The notes under the pieces were generated by a model. That model saw only the letters and a program-made list of their open reading frames with translations, had not been told where the DNA came from and ran no database searches. Of a stretch of DNA of 64,000 nucleotides, positions 24,076-35,799 are shown piece after piece. Every line of letters starts with the position of its first letter. Position 1 is the first letter of the stretch. Origin of the DNA: Sisyra terminalis (lineage: Eukaryota; Arthropoda; Insecta; Neuroptera; Sisyridae); the NCBI GenBank assembly GCA_958496175.1, contig OY292278.1:21576001-21640000 (forward strand), written 5' to 3'. The position numbers were made by a program, and so were the translations under genes.

Positions 24076-24183
24076 TCCCTGTAATTTTAATGCAATTTTT
24101 ATTTGCAATCCCTGCAAACCCATTAGAAATCGTTTAAAGTTCAAATTTCAAAATACCGCTAAATACCTTTTTTTAACAGAGAT
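24076..24183. mobile_element. Family D MITE, altered
   Basis: CCCTGTAATTTTAATGCAAT is followed by a second CCCTGCAAACCCATTAGAAA, then TCGTTTAAAGTTC and AAATACCTTTTTTTAACAGA. The left side appears rearranged or partly duplicated. Confidence 0.55.
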
Positions 24184-24244
24184 TCTAAAGTAATTTCTAG
24201 TCAGATTAAAATAGCTATTTACTAGCTAAAGAATTGTCTGTTAG

Positions 24245-24365
24245 ATAATCCCTGCACATATCACTATTCTTAGGTGAAAATACGTATGTTTTCTCTATCC
24301 TTCGAATAAAATTTTATCTGAAATATAAATGTTACTATCTAGATCTGACTAACCAGTCCTAAGTA
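24245..24365 (+). repeat. Dispersed repeat G, copy 2
   Basis: Direct counterpart of 18393-18510 (GCACATATCACTATTCTTAG, GGTGAAAATACGTATG and AACCAGTCCTAAGTATAC). Unclassified. Confidence 0.6.
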
Positions 24366-24686
24366 TACAACTAATGTAGCACTATTATTAATTAAGATAT
24401 AGCTTTAAAAACAAACATTATACTACGGGAAGTATAAAAAAAATCAACCAACACTGAACGGTTGGCACACGGTATGTAGTGCCCAAACGGAGTAGTGTTT
24501 TGTCAACGTAAAATATAAAAAATTCATTGGCATCACATGACAGTTTTAAGTGACTCTAGATTTTACAACAAATCGTTAACCGAGGAACATGAAAAATTTG
24601 CTCATCACGGTACACCAACCATGTATTGGTTTCGAAGCAGCAACCTAGGCCAATCGTCCACCAGGAGCTTATCATTTTTTTATATT

Positions 24687-24836
24687 TTGTTGTTGTTTAC
24701 CGTCGGTTTATAACAGCCAAGATTTTTAGCGACTCGAGGGTTCATAAAAAAACGTAAATCTAGAAATATTGAAATATTGAAAATATACTCGAAACGAGAA
24801 TCGAGCCCAGCTAGACCACTCGGCCACCAATAGGCT
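24687..24836 (-). mobile_element. SINE with internal deletion
   Basis: On the minus strand the head TGGTGGCCGAGTGGTCTAG jumps directly to CTGGGCTCGATTCTCG. The roughly 30 bases between A and B boxes (the GGTGGCCGCTCCAAAACTGG segment) are missing. Body and tail are present. Confidence 0.8.
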
Positions 24837-24927
24837 AATTTTGGTTTAGAACAAATTTCCTAGAAAAACTCGTCGAAAAATTGCCCTTCTATAAACATGG
24901 AACCCTGTATTCACGGACGCAATATAA

Positions 24928-25131
24928 TAGTGATGGCGAACCTATGACCTGTGGGTCAGACGATGACCCACGATAGCTAGGCAACCATTTGTTATCTTTG
25001 TAGAAAGAGACTTCCAAAGCATACTGCTCCCTCTGTTTCACCTCATGAAGCGCCAATAGGCGCCATACATAATACTAAAAAAAAATACGAACAAAATTTG
25101 ACCCACGCCTTAAAAAGGTTCGCTATCCCTG
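24928..25131. mobile_element. hAT-type MITE with perfect 8-bp target duplication
   Basis: The ends TAGTGATGGCGAACCT and, inverted from the right, CAGGGATAGCGAACCT differ at only 3 of 16 bases. The exact octamer CAATATAA flanks both sides (24920-24927 and 25132-25139). The interior contains GTGGGTCAGACGATGACCCA. This 204-bp element belongs to the hAT group with CAGNGATGGCGAACCT ends and has no coding capacity. Confidence 0.92.
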
Positions 25132-25139
25132 CAATATAA

Positions 25140-26980
25140 TCTAATGCTGTTTGCATATTAAAGTCCAAAAATTAGCATTGCAAATAAACCCAAGCACACG
25201 GGATTTACCGTAGTATTCCAATAGATCCATTTAAAAATGGAAAATACATGTAAAAATTCGGGAGAAATACGTGACTACGCGAATGGTAATTTCATCCGGT
25301 TTGGAAAATTATAATGTTGATCAAATAATTTGAATAGCCGAGCGTTTATCAAGTCATTTGAAATGGATAACGTATATTTAAATAGAAATTTGTAAAAATT
25401 GTTACGATATTCTTTAACAGTTAATGGAAACATTTAGCTATTATAACACTTTACGTATGACTGAAACGCATTAAGTTAGTAATTTTGAGAAAATGCTAAT
25501 TGTCTTGGCTTGAAGCTACATTCACAGTTGATTCCACCAATTATTCAAGATGGATGAAAACAAATGTTGTTTTTGTTTATTTTGTTTTTATGCTAAAAGT
25601 TTTCCAACTCAGATGCCTAATTAATTATAAATTATATAGTATTTTCCATTATAAAAAGTATTTATAGTGAAGACATGTCTCAAAGCCTAATGATATAAAT
25701 GCACACTAATGGATAGTCTTTTTGAAAGATTTACCTTTTCTATTAATAAATCTTACACTTACAATTTCTCTTTTCTACAAACACCTAAATACTAACTAAA
25801 TTATGAATATATAAATTCATCTTTTTGAACTTATTTGAAAAATTAGTATATATTATGTCTTTAATGTTTACATTGCATAGTCCATTGACCTTTATATATA
25901 TCCAACCAATCTATTGAGTTCACTCATTTTTCGTTTACTTAAAAATCAGCTTTTGAATTGGAATCTTCAAAAATCCATTAGTTGGTCGTTTTATTTTTAA
26001 TGACAGAAGCCCCACATATTAAAAAAAAACGTGAAAAGAAAGTTATAATTTTAGAAATGGTGTAATTTTTTTGTTTAAATATTTTATATAATTAGTTTAA
26101 TTTCATTTGGATTTTTTTTATTTGGAAGTGAAACTAATTAAAATTAGGCCTAGAAGGAATTTAAAAAGACTTAGTATCCATTACCTACTGTTAGTGTATC
26201 GTATATTAATTAGTATCTAGATACCTATGTAAGTTTGTGGATAGATTCGTGTATGTTTAAGATATCTGGTATCTAAAGTATTTGTGGCATTGAGAGTATC
26301 TTTGTTTAAAATAATTGTAGTTATTCTTTGTTTAAATTGTAAAAGAATTTCTTTGTTATAAAAAAAAAAAAAAGTCTAGAAAAAATCAACAAATTATTGT
26401 AATTCCAGTTTTGTTTTAACGACAGTAAAAAAACAAAAGATAGGCACTTTTAACAGTAACAGTATTGCAACAATGGTTTTATGTTTAAGGCATTTTTTTA
26501 TTATTAAAAAGTGTTATGAAGACAGAAATATTAGATTCTTATGATGTTAAAGGTAATAAAAGTTAATGAGAGTTCAAAATTTAAATTACACTATTTGTAA
26601 ACGATAGGTTTATTGCTCTTGGAAATTCCTATTCCTATATTTTGTTTTTAAATTTTTATGTAGGTGTAATGTATGTATAATTTATTTTTCGAAAACCAAA
26701 CTCATTCTGTCTAATGTTTTCGTCGCTATAATCAATGTTTGCTTGTAATTGAAACAATTTTGACTTTCTGGTTACTAATTTAAATATTTATATAATTCAT
26801 AATTTCTAAACGAAACTTTTGTAGCGAAACTTCAAAGCGATTGTAATGTTTTTCAACTTATAACAAATTATTACCTACTCTTGAATGAAATTCATACCTA
26901 GAAGTAGCAAGTATCTAGTACTTAATATCGCCCCTTTTTGGGGTGTTTCAAAAAATACAAAACACTAACTTTCTCAGCTT
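25140..26980. other. Gene-free AT-rich DNA
   Basis: No exon, RNA gene or shared repeat recognised. Homopolymer A/T runs are frequent (for example near 26359). Confidence 0.4.
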
Positions 26981-27086
26981 ATTGGGGACCGAGTGGTTAA
27001 GGTGGCCACTCCAAAACTGGTAGATGTTCGATTCGATTCTAGTATCGAGCAAATTTTCGATATTTCTCGTTTACGGATTTTTATAT
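26981..27086 (+). mobile_element. SINE lacking its 3' tail
   Basis: The head GGGACCGAGTGGTTAAGGTG, GCCACTCCAAAACTGGTAGA and a B-box-like GATTCGATTCTAG are followed by TATCGAGCAAATTTTCGATA. It ends near TTTACGGATTTTTAT, before the AGAGTCGCTAAAG tail. Confidence 0.85.
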
Positions 27087-27369
27087 GTAAATAGATTGTT
27101 CCTTAAGTTAAAGGGTTATACGTAAGTAATATTAGCTCGAAATGGGGAAAAATAGCACAAAAGAAAAGAGGTCTATACAGTCGGAACTGGTTGACGATGG
27201 TAAAGTTAAAAGATACATTATATGTTTAAAAAAATATTTCAATGCATTCATAGAAGTTTCGAAGAAATTCTTTAACTCGCATGTATATTATTTACAAACA
27301 TACATAATATATATAACTTTTGTGTACTTGTTCAGAAGTCTCTGTTGGTTAACATACTATATATATTAG

Positions 27370-27780
27370 GGTGATTTTTTTTTTGACTTTTTTTTTTTTT
27401 GGTCCCATCGTGAAATTTTGTTGGAAATATAAAAAAAAAATCCCTGAAAGTTTGAGCCCTTAATATTAATTTTAAGTCCTCGACCAGGACGTGTAAAGAT
27501 TTCCCATTGAAAATACACGGAAACTCTGATTTTTTATTTTTAAATTTCTATATCTCAGCGGCATTTCATGGGATCGCTTTTACCGAAGGTGGTTTTTTCT
27601 CAGAATTAAACGCTCTACAAAAGTGCCCATTGCGACAAAGTCGTAACTCACACCGGTGAGGTAGTACGGGCCACTGAACCTGATTTTTCCATAAAATTCA
27701 AGGCTTAATATCTCGTTTAATATTGATCTTCGCGATTTGGTCTACAGGAACTTTTTTGTAGGAAATCAAATTCTCTACAT
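27370..27780. repeat. Unclassified element-like stretch
   Basis: Starts with long T runs (GGGTGATTTTTTTTTTGAC) and then has a base composition and oligonucleotide style unlike its surroundings (TATATCTCAGCGGCATTTCA, TGAGGTAGTACGGGCCACTG). It is not open in any frame over useful length. Probably a non-coding part of a mobile element, but no second copy exists in the window. Confidence 0.3.
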
Positions 27781-28078
27781 ATATGAATATAATACAATTT
27801 CAACAATACCAAATATATAACATCCCATCTTTGCCAGCTCATGGCTTCTATAGTGTTAGTGTAAAGGGCGGCGAACATTATTTTTATAAAATAGCTAGAT
27901 TGGATCCGGATGATTAATTTTTGTGTATTCTATACCAATATTTGAAAATAATAATATTTGAAAATAAATATTATATATATAAACCAATAATTTGATAAAG
28001 TGATAATATTTTTTCCATATAATACTTACATTTGATTAATTGGTGTATATTGGAATTTTCGTTATTTTTCTGTAAAGA

Positions 28079-29085
28079 TGTTATGGCAATACAATCGGAG
28101 ACAAAAGTACATAAAAATAGAAATTACGTGAATAATAACGTCGTATAGCGTACCATGAGCCGAATAAATTGGTCGACAATTAAAAAACTATATAGTTTAA
28201 GAGCAAATCGGAAACCTCACCAAAAATTTTTAAAAAAATAAGAAAAAACAAAAAGTATAGAAAATTTTTAACTAACTTTTGGGACTAAATATGCCTATCA
28301 AAATTTGCCAAATCAAAATATTATTTGATGCTCATAAGTTGTGAATGTAGAATTTTTTAATATGATTAAATCATAAAAAAAAACATTAAATTAGCATGTT
28401 TTTAAGACAATTATAACTAAAAAATAAAATTTAAATTAATAATTCAGCATTATATAAAATAATGATAACGTGATAATACTGTCAAATTTATAGGTTGGCA
28501 GCGTTGGCAACTTAAGTATGCCTCTCTCACATGATGTGTGTAGGCATGCGCGACATGCTCAACATTTAGAAAATAAATTATTTGACATAATGCATCCTTT
28601 TCCGCTTTATACTGTGTACTCATGAGTGTGGCAAAGATAAATTATTCGTTTCATTTTTATCTAACCAAATGTACTAACACGGCTTGTATTATATAGAAGA
28701 CGGTACGTCTCAGCTGACAACAGTGTTGCCGCACTTTCTTAAACACTTATTAATTTATCAAGTAAAAATCACATTTTCGGTCTGTTTTTTAATTGTTTCT
28801 TAAAAACCGTCTAGTGAATTCAAATAAACTTATAAAAAAATAGTTTCTTATAGTTTAAACTACAAATTTTGAAAGTTTGGGATGCCTGGTAGCATTTTTT
28901 TGCTAATAAAAATAAACTTAGTCTGTTCGATCATCGAATTTCCATAAGATTACGTGTAAAATCATAGTATTTTTAAATTGCAATAACTCTTTAACGATCC
29001 AATGAATTGTTTTAAAATTTTCACAGATGCTTTAAAGTTAAATAAGGAATCTTTTACTTAATTTTTATTTGTCTGGTAGAATTTT
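28079..29085 (+). mobile_element. Family C element, copy 1
   Basis: About 1 kb is the reverse complement of 38860-39810: AACATTTAGAAAATAAATTA, TTTGACATAATGCATCC, TACTGTGTACTCATGAGTGT and CGTAAAATCATAGTATTTTT all recur there inverted. No open frame of useful length. The class is unknown. Confidence 0.8.
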
Positions 29086-30027
29086 GACATACCTCCATAA
29101 CATCCTTAATATTAGTCTTCAATTTCAAAATTTGCTTATTTACATACAATATAATACTCTATGATGACTTCAATAATTGCCAAATAAAACTATCAAATTT
29201 CAAAGTTTTTCATTCAAAAATTTATATTTAAATTGAATGGATTAGGTCGATAGACGTAATAATAATCCTTGAAAAGAAAATACCAATACATAAAACAAAA
29301 TATATTATTTTTTATTGAAATTTGAGGATACCTTGAATAAAATTAGAGCACCAAATCGAATTGCTATGAAGTCATATAAAGCATCTATCTATGTATATTC
29401 ATTATATATAAGCGTTTCGGTATAAATATTCAATAATTAAAATATATTTATATAATTGATCACTAATTCTTTACGAGTAACACTTGTTGAAATCCAATTT
29501 CAAGCTTCACTAGTTTCTTTAAATCCACTTAATTCCATATTAGAAGTTACCAAAAAAAAACAGAAGAAGAGAGATAACTTCTCTGTACATTGTTGTACAA
29601 TACTCTTAATTGTTTATTCCTTCATTCTTTTGTTCTTAATTTATAACTTATGATTGTTTAGTGTTGTGAATTAGATTGTTGGTTATGATGAAAAGTAAAA
29701 CGCTAATTTAATAATTGAGTTTAACAACGATAGTCTATGGAAATATTATTTATTAGGTCTAGCTCATTTCCCTTGACCTCGATGAAATTTTGTTACTATA
29801 ACAGCAATAAAAATTGATTTCTAAATACTCAAGTATTTGATTCAATATTTATTATAATTACTTAAGTTTTATTGGATTAATTCTTTCAAATGGTGTTAAA
29901 GTAGTGTGAAGAAGTGAAGTAATTTTCATTTTTTTTTTATAAAATGTAATATTTTTGAAGCTATTCTTCTTTAGAAGTATCGCCACCTAAATTGATCTAA
30001 ATGTTGATAGTTTTGCTTTTTGAGAGT

Positions 30028-30700
30028 TATTTGCCGTTGCTTTTCAACTGCTAAGATTTTCAGCCAGGGTAGGGTTAGTAAAAATTTGTAAACCGAGAAA
30101 TATTAGAAAATTACTACGAAGTATAGATACAAGGAATCCGAACATACTGTTGAAAGAATGGCGTAAACTGTAGGTCCAGTACCGGTAGATCGCGCTACTC
30201 TTCAAGAAGTACTCGTTTAAATCATTACGCGGGAAGTTTTGCAGTTATCAACAGCTGTAAATTCCAATCTTCGCCGACACAAGAGTGTCTGAAGTACTAA
30301 CTTAAATTATCTAGTTACCTTACATAAGTTACATAGTTTCGGTTTATGTTAGTACAGCAAAGACCCTAGTGACGGCGCCAAGTGACAAAAAAAATAACTA
30401 TGATGTGGGGTTATTACAAGGTTTATAAAATACACAGGTCGCCTCATGCGGTACGTTACGTATTCAGAAGAAATTCGTATATATCTTCAGACTGATTCAA
30501 ATTTCAAAATTCTTCGTATGACGTCACTTTTTTTTTCTAATGAGGCAATCTGTGTAATTTATAAACCTTGGGATTATTATTGGTGTACATGGATATTGTG
30601 AAAAAGCCTATAGGTCGGACTCCATGTATCTATTCTTCATGCCTTGCAACTAACTATTTTGGAGCAGCCACCTTAATCACTCGTCCTCCAGTAAGCTTTA
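30028..30700 (-). mobile_element. SINE interrupted by about 0.5 kb
   Basis: Tail and body lie at 30028-30128 (TTGCCGTTGC, CTAAGATTTTCAGCC, GTAAACCGAGAAATATTAGA). The A-box head, ACTGGAGGACGAGTGATTAA on minus, is at about 30648-30700. The interruption falls next to the B box. The inserted DNA contains a MITE at 30417-30571; the rest (including CTAGTGACGGCGCCAAGTGA) is unclassified. Confidence 0.65.
30417..30571. mobile_element. MITE with AAGGTTTATAAA inverted ends
   Basis: CAAGGTTTATAAAATACACA and the inverse of the right end, CCAAGGTTTATAAATTACAC, match; both continue into GGCGACC/GGCAATC-type bases and CCTCAT. Flanks GGTTATTA and GATTATTA agree at 7 of 8 bases, suggesting an 8-bp target duplication. 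Confidence 0.65.
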
Positions 30701-30819
30701 TTGGTTCCTTGTCCCATTTTTAATTCAAATTTCTTTGAAAATAAAAAAAATGAAAACGGTTTTTTGTATACCAAAAACGTATAACGTAACTCACGCGTAT
30801 ATCTACAAGAACAAATACC

Positions 30820-31044
30820 GGCTCAAGTGTACTTTAGCACACCCACAATCTGGCAACGTTGCATTTTCGACTTTGTTTTTAATTTAATTTGCGATATTTT
30901 TGTTTATTCAATTCTAATATGGTATAATTCTCTCTGTTGTGACTAAATTTTCATTATGGACCGATTTAATCGCGAATTAAATTAAAAACAAAGTCGAAAA
31001 TGCAACATTGCCAGATTGTGGGTGTGCTAAAGTACACACGACCC
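30820..31044. mobile_element. Family A MITE, reference copy with perfect 8-bp duplication
   Basis: A 225-bp element flanked by exact CAAATACC on both sides (30812-30819, 31045-31052). The left arm begins GGCTCAAGTGTACTTTAGCA and continues CACCCACAATCTGGCAACGT; the right arm is its near-perfect inverse, ending TGCTAAAGTACACACGACCC. The arms are over 70 bp long with only a short unpaired middle. The duplication length points to hAT. Confidence 0.93.
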
Positions 31045-31059
31045 CAAATACCTATGTAT

Positions 31060-32270
31060 TTATGCTAGTTTTTTGTCTTTTATATATCTTTAACCTTTCA
31101 AAATAAAAGGGATTCTTTTAAAAAAGGGAATCTTTAAAATACCCTAATACTTACACTAAAACTCCCAATTCAAAAATCGTAATCAAATTTTGTTCCAATG
31201 ATCTCCACCATTTTATACCTTAGTAGGGTTATATCGTCATAGACGTAGTTCCATATACGATTGCTTATAGAAAATGAAGTTGGTGGGTTTGGGATTTTTG
31301 AGCAATGGAAATTTTAAAAAATTGTTGTTTCCAAACTTAAAATGAAGTGAAGTATAAAGTATGCATTGTTGAGGTCGTAAAAAAACAAAGAAATTAACAG
31401 AAAAATATTCCTTGGTGAAGAAATGATTGAACAAATTGAAAGGTTTATTTTGTATATAAATTATTTACCCTTGAAATCAACAACGAAAAATCTTAATTTC
31501 AGATAATTGACTGTATAATTTTCCTCGGGTAAAATTAACAATGATCTAACACAAATTTTTCCATCATCTGTAAATTAGTAATAAGTTAAGCAAATATTGG
31601 TAGAAATAAAATATCAACTTTTAATTTTAATAATTTTATATACCTATGCTCTATGTAAATATTGATACGCTTTTATCAGATTAAATGGAAGATTTAAAAA
31701 TTGAAGTCAAATGCGCAACTAATTATGTTAAAAAAATAAGGAAAATATCACGGCAACATTTTTTTTTTATTTTTTTTTATATTTTAGGAAAAAATCATTT
31801 ATTTTCACTTTCTTATATAATATGGGCTATTTTAATTAATAAATAGTGTCTTTTTAAAATCTGAACTTTCATTTTATTTTTATTATGAGAAGATCACTAA
31901 TAATGGAATCTATATGGAAGTATAATGGAAATATATACAATATATATAGCATAATAGAAAAAGTTCTGAAACAAATACCCTTGAACACTCCTTCAGTAAA
32001 TTCCTGCAGTCTTTCTCCTAAGAAAATTCTACAAAATTCATTAGATAATGAAAATACAATTTTAGAGTTGAAGAAGAATTCAAATTAAAAAAATAATTAA
32101 AACTGGAACCATGCGACACTGAGAAGGGAACATTTTCTTTTTCGTGGAATAATTATCTACAAAGAAAAAGCAGATTTAAATAATGTTTAAACAATATTTT
32201 GAACTCTACTGTATGCAATATAATATACAGAAGTATATCCATAAAGTTTCCTGACCCATCACATGGCAGT
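31060..32270. other. Gene-free AT-rich DNA
   Basis: No exon or shared repeat recognised. Two short frames (31434-31237 minus, 31885-32088 plus) lack features. Confidence 0.4.
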
Positions 32271-32274
32271 ATCA

Positions 32275-32460
32275 CATAAACCACTGAGGATGATTGCTTG
32301 ACAATCGAATTATGTAACTTGGAAATACGCCAAAAATACAATTGTTTAAGCTTCTGTTCAAATTTATGTTTATAGTTCACTTTTATTAATTATATTAAAA
32401 TAAATTAGACTACAATATATTGTTTAAACAGTATAATTGTTCAAAGTTAGCGGAAAAATC
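32275..32460 (+). mobile_element. Family B element, single-arm fragment
   Basis: CCACTGAGGATGATTGCTTG, ACAATCGAATTATG, GTTCAAATTTATGTTTATAG and CAGTATAATTGTTCAAAGTT follow in the order of the right arm of 19448-19937. The opposite arm is missing or unrecognisable. Confidence 0.75.
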
Positions 32461-34660
32461 TAAAAATTAAACTTAATCTAGAGGCAATAATGCTCTTCTT
32501 TCTGTTTTCGTGAACATTTTCTATAAAATTTTAAGGAAAACAATTTTTAATGGGGATGAAATAAATGGCTAAATATTTAACATATCGTCTGGGATTATGT
32601 AATTCTTTAAATATATCCTAAAAGAGATCCAAACTTTTTTATAGAATTTCGAGTGTTTTGGGTCAATTCTCAGAAAGAGTTGATTGCTAATTTTTAACTA
32701 CAAAAGCTCATCTTAAACTCAACCAAAACTTCTAGTGTTTTTTTTTTCGTACTAAGGAAACGTAAATGAATAAGTTCATCTAATTTTTCAAAAAAATGAA
32801 ATAAAATAATAAATATATTTTTAAATCGATGCCTCGAATAGAATTTTTTTGTCAAAACATCGAATCAATTCGATGTATCGTATGGTAAACATCGAGTAGA
32901 TTCGATGTATCGATGTTTAGTGTACTAATTAGCACCCTTGGCGAATTCCGTTTCCGATCTCTATGTTCTTGATGTTTTCTCCATTTATACGAATCTTAAG
33001 TTTCTGTTCCAAATACAAGTTTGAGATTATTCACCAAATTCAATTGTTCGCAAAATATCATTCAGTTTTTTCAATAAAATATTCGCATTACTCATATGGC
33101 TTTCCTTGTTTCTTTTTCTCCAATCTTCTGTTTAGTAATTAGGTCAAAATCTTAGCAGTATAGAAGATGAAAATGATGGTCCTGCAAGGGCTACAATTAT
33201 CACTTGAGGGTTCTTTTCTAAAGATACTATTGCAATATCCAAACAGTTGAAGTCCATTTACTAATGAAACAAAAATCGTTGATGCATTATGTAAGTATGT
33301 AAGTGCTTTTATTCCTGTTTCTCCCATATTTTTTTCGAATTTCTTAAGGAATGTCATCGTTTTTTATAGTTTTTCTCCTTTTTAAATCTCTTATTGATGT
33401 TTATACCATGCATCTATATAGTAGAAATGATGCAATATGGTGGTTCTGCTGGTTCTATATTTTGGTGAATATAATCGCCATTACATCCGTAACTGCACGG
33501 GTTTATTTCTAATTATCATTATTATATTCTTTTTAAAGGAGAAATATATAATTATAAAATAAGTACAGACATAGAACATTTAATTTCTAATAAAAATTAC
33601 AAAATATTATATAATAAATAAAAGGCAATTAAATTTGCATGTTAAGAATATGTACATAAATTAAATCAATCACAATCTGAATATTAATTTTTCGAATTCA
33701 ATGAAAAAGAAATTCGAAAAAATTCAATAGACTTTCCAACAAATACAAAAATGATCAATAGTTAATTGTTAGGAATTCCACGACAAATTAGCGTTAAAGT
33801 TGGTACCTATCGTAATACTGCCGCTTATTTCATTCCCATTGAACAAAGTAAATATAAATTTATTTTTTTTAAATTTTCTCTGCGTAAAATTTGGGACAAA
33901 GAAAAAAATAATGTTGACTTTCGTCATAATGCATTTAGAAGATCTTTTTTTCGAGTATTTCGGAAATATTTTCTAATTTCAACATAAATTTTTGGAAAGT
34001 ATTGAGACTAGAATTTTCGTAGATGATTTATCAATTGATTTTATGAAAAAAAATATGATATTTTAGAACAATAGTTGAGAAAATACATAGATATCATTGG
34101 TATAATGTGATCACTTGGATTGCAGCCTTGGCCTAAGTTCGTCTTTCGTCATATTTTTATATTTTTACATGAGTTTCAAGGTAGATAAGTTATTTGTTTA
34201 ATAGATATTCTTATAGAGATAGCAAGTACATTAAAAAAATAACGAATTTTTAAATATCAAATTTTATCAATTATCACTACTTGTTTAAGATATGCGTATC
34301 AGTAGTACAATTGATTGCAATGAAAAATTAATTTATTGGCAATTAAATTGTTATAAAAATTTCTAAATTAAAACACGTTTTTAAAAGTTCTTTAACTTAC
34401 AACAATAACTCTTTCAAAATCACATTAAAAACGTATTCGATTTATAAAATGCAGACACAATAAATCTTATTATTGATACAATTTATATTCTATTTATATT
34501 GGGGTATAATAACGTCATTGTATTATACAAACAACATGAAATTTAAAGCTCATAAAAGTGTATATTGTTAGTGAATAATCGAAATATTTATAATAATATA
34601 CATTTAACAGTTACATACTTTCATTTTATTTACTAACAAATCTTGTTTAGACATAAATAT
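32461..34660. other. Gene-free AT-rich DNA
   Basis: Contains a run of ATCGA-rich sequence at 32830-32920 (several CGATGTATCG-type words) but no gene. Nothing else recognised. Confidence 0.4.
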
Positions 34661-34663
34661 CTA

Positions 34664-35062
34664 CCCTGTTTAAAAGCGGAATTTATATGCATTTTGAAAT
34701 CATTACATTGAAAATGTCTTTAATAATTTTAAACGATTTCTAATGGGTTTTTCGAACACAACATTAAAATGCCTGTTTGCTACCATCTCAAAATTACGGT
34801 AATGCAACTGAAATATTAATTGAACGTTAAGAAATCATGAGATAGAGATATATGTTGTCTTTGTTTTAAGAGGAATTTAGAGGCATTGTGATATTATAAC
34901 ATTGAAAATGTCTTTAATAAATTTAAACGATTTCTAATGAATTTTTCAAACATTAAAATGCCTTTAAATGTCCTTAAATACCACTTCAAAATGGCGGAAA
35001 TTTAAGGGATATATTAATTAAACGTTAAGAAGTCATGAAGTAGAGGTATATATTGTCTTTGT
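34664..35062 (-). repeat. Tandem pair of family D-like units
   Basis: Two units of roughly 190 bp share TTTAATAA(A/T)TTTAAACGATTT, ACATTGAAAATGTC, GAACGTTAAGAAATCATGAG-type sequence and ATATATNTTGTCTTTGTT. The first begins with the family D end CCCTGTTTAAAAG. The same combination occurs inverted in the tandem array at 45243-46904. Confidence 0.7.
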
Positions 35063-35464
35063 TATACTCTATCAGTCAATTTGATTCTCCGAAAGCACCG
35101 CTGGGTGGTGTCATTAATTGTCATTACTTTTCGAGCTATAGGATGCACTTTTTAATCCAGGAAATTTGACCTAAAATTATGGTGCGTTTTATGGAACGAA
35201 GTACGTCTAATAATCCAAAAGGTAGATCCCACTAAAATAAATCAGGGATTCCCGCAGTTTTTGACAACAAGGAAGTTGAATCAGGGACTCCCGTAAATTT
35301 AAGCAACCATAAAGATAAATTGGGGATGTCCACGGAAATGTATAAATTTGTTAGTTTTGTAACGTAGGCACCAATAAATGAGGTAAAATAATTATTTTTT
35401 GTAAAACTTGTCCAAAACTTTTTTTTTCTAAAAATTGATAGATACATTTTGAGTTGCGTCTTAT

Positions 35465-35790
35465 GGTTCGATGCATCTTATGTCTGTGTTGGTTGTGTAT
35501 ATTTCACGGGCAGTTTCTAGTGTCTTATAATTATAATAACGTAAATTCTTTGAAGAACTCTAGTTAGAATCGAAAAACGGTTAAGTTATACTCAGAAAAA
35601 AATAAACTTTTACAAAGAAGTTCATTTGTCATTTGTGTCAGTGTTGGTTGTATATATTTTACGGGTAGCTGCTAGTATTTTATAATTATAATGATGCAAA
35701 TTCTGTCAAAAACTTTAGTAAGAAAACAAGAACAGTTGAAACTTATTCCCAAAAAAATAGACTTTTATGAAGAAGTACAACTTCTTACGT
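35465..35790 (+). repeat. Tandem duplication, unit about 160 bp
   Basis: Two units share GTGTTGGTTGTRTATATTT, ACGGG(C/T)AG, TTATAATTATAATRAYG and TAGACTTTTA/TAAACTTTTA followed by AAGAAGT. They are clearly diverged. The element is unclassified. Confidence 0.7.
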
Positions 35791-35799
35791 GCGTCTAGA

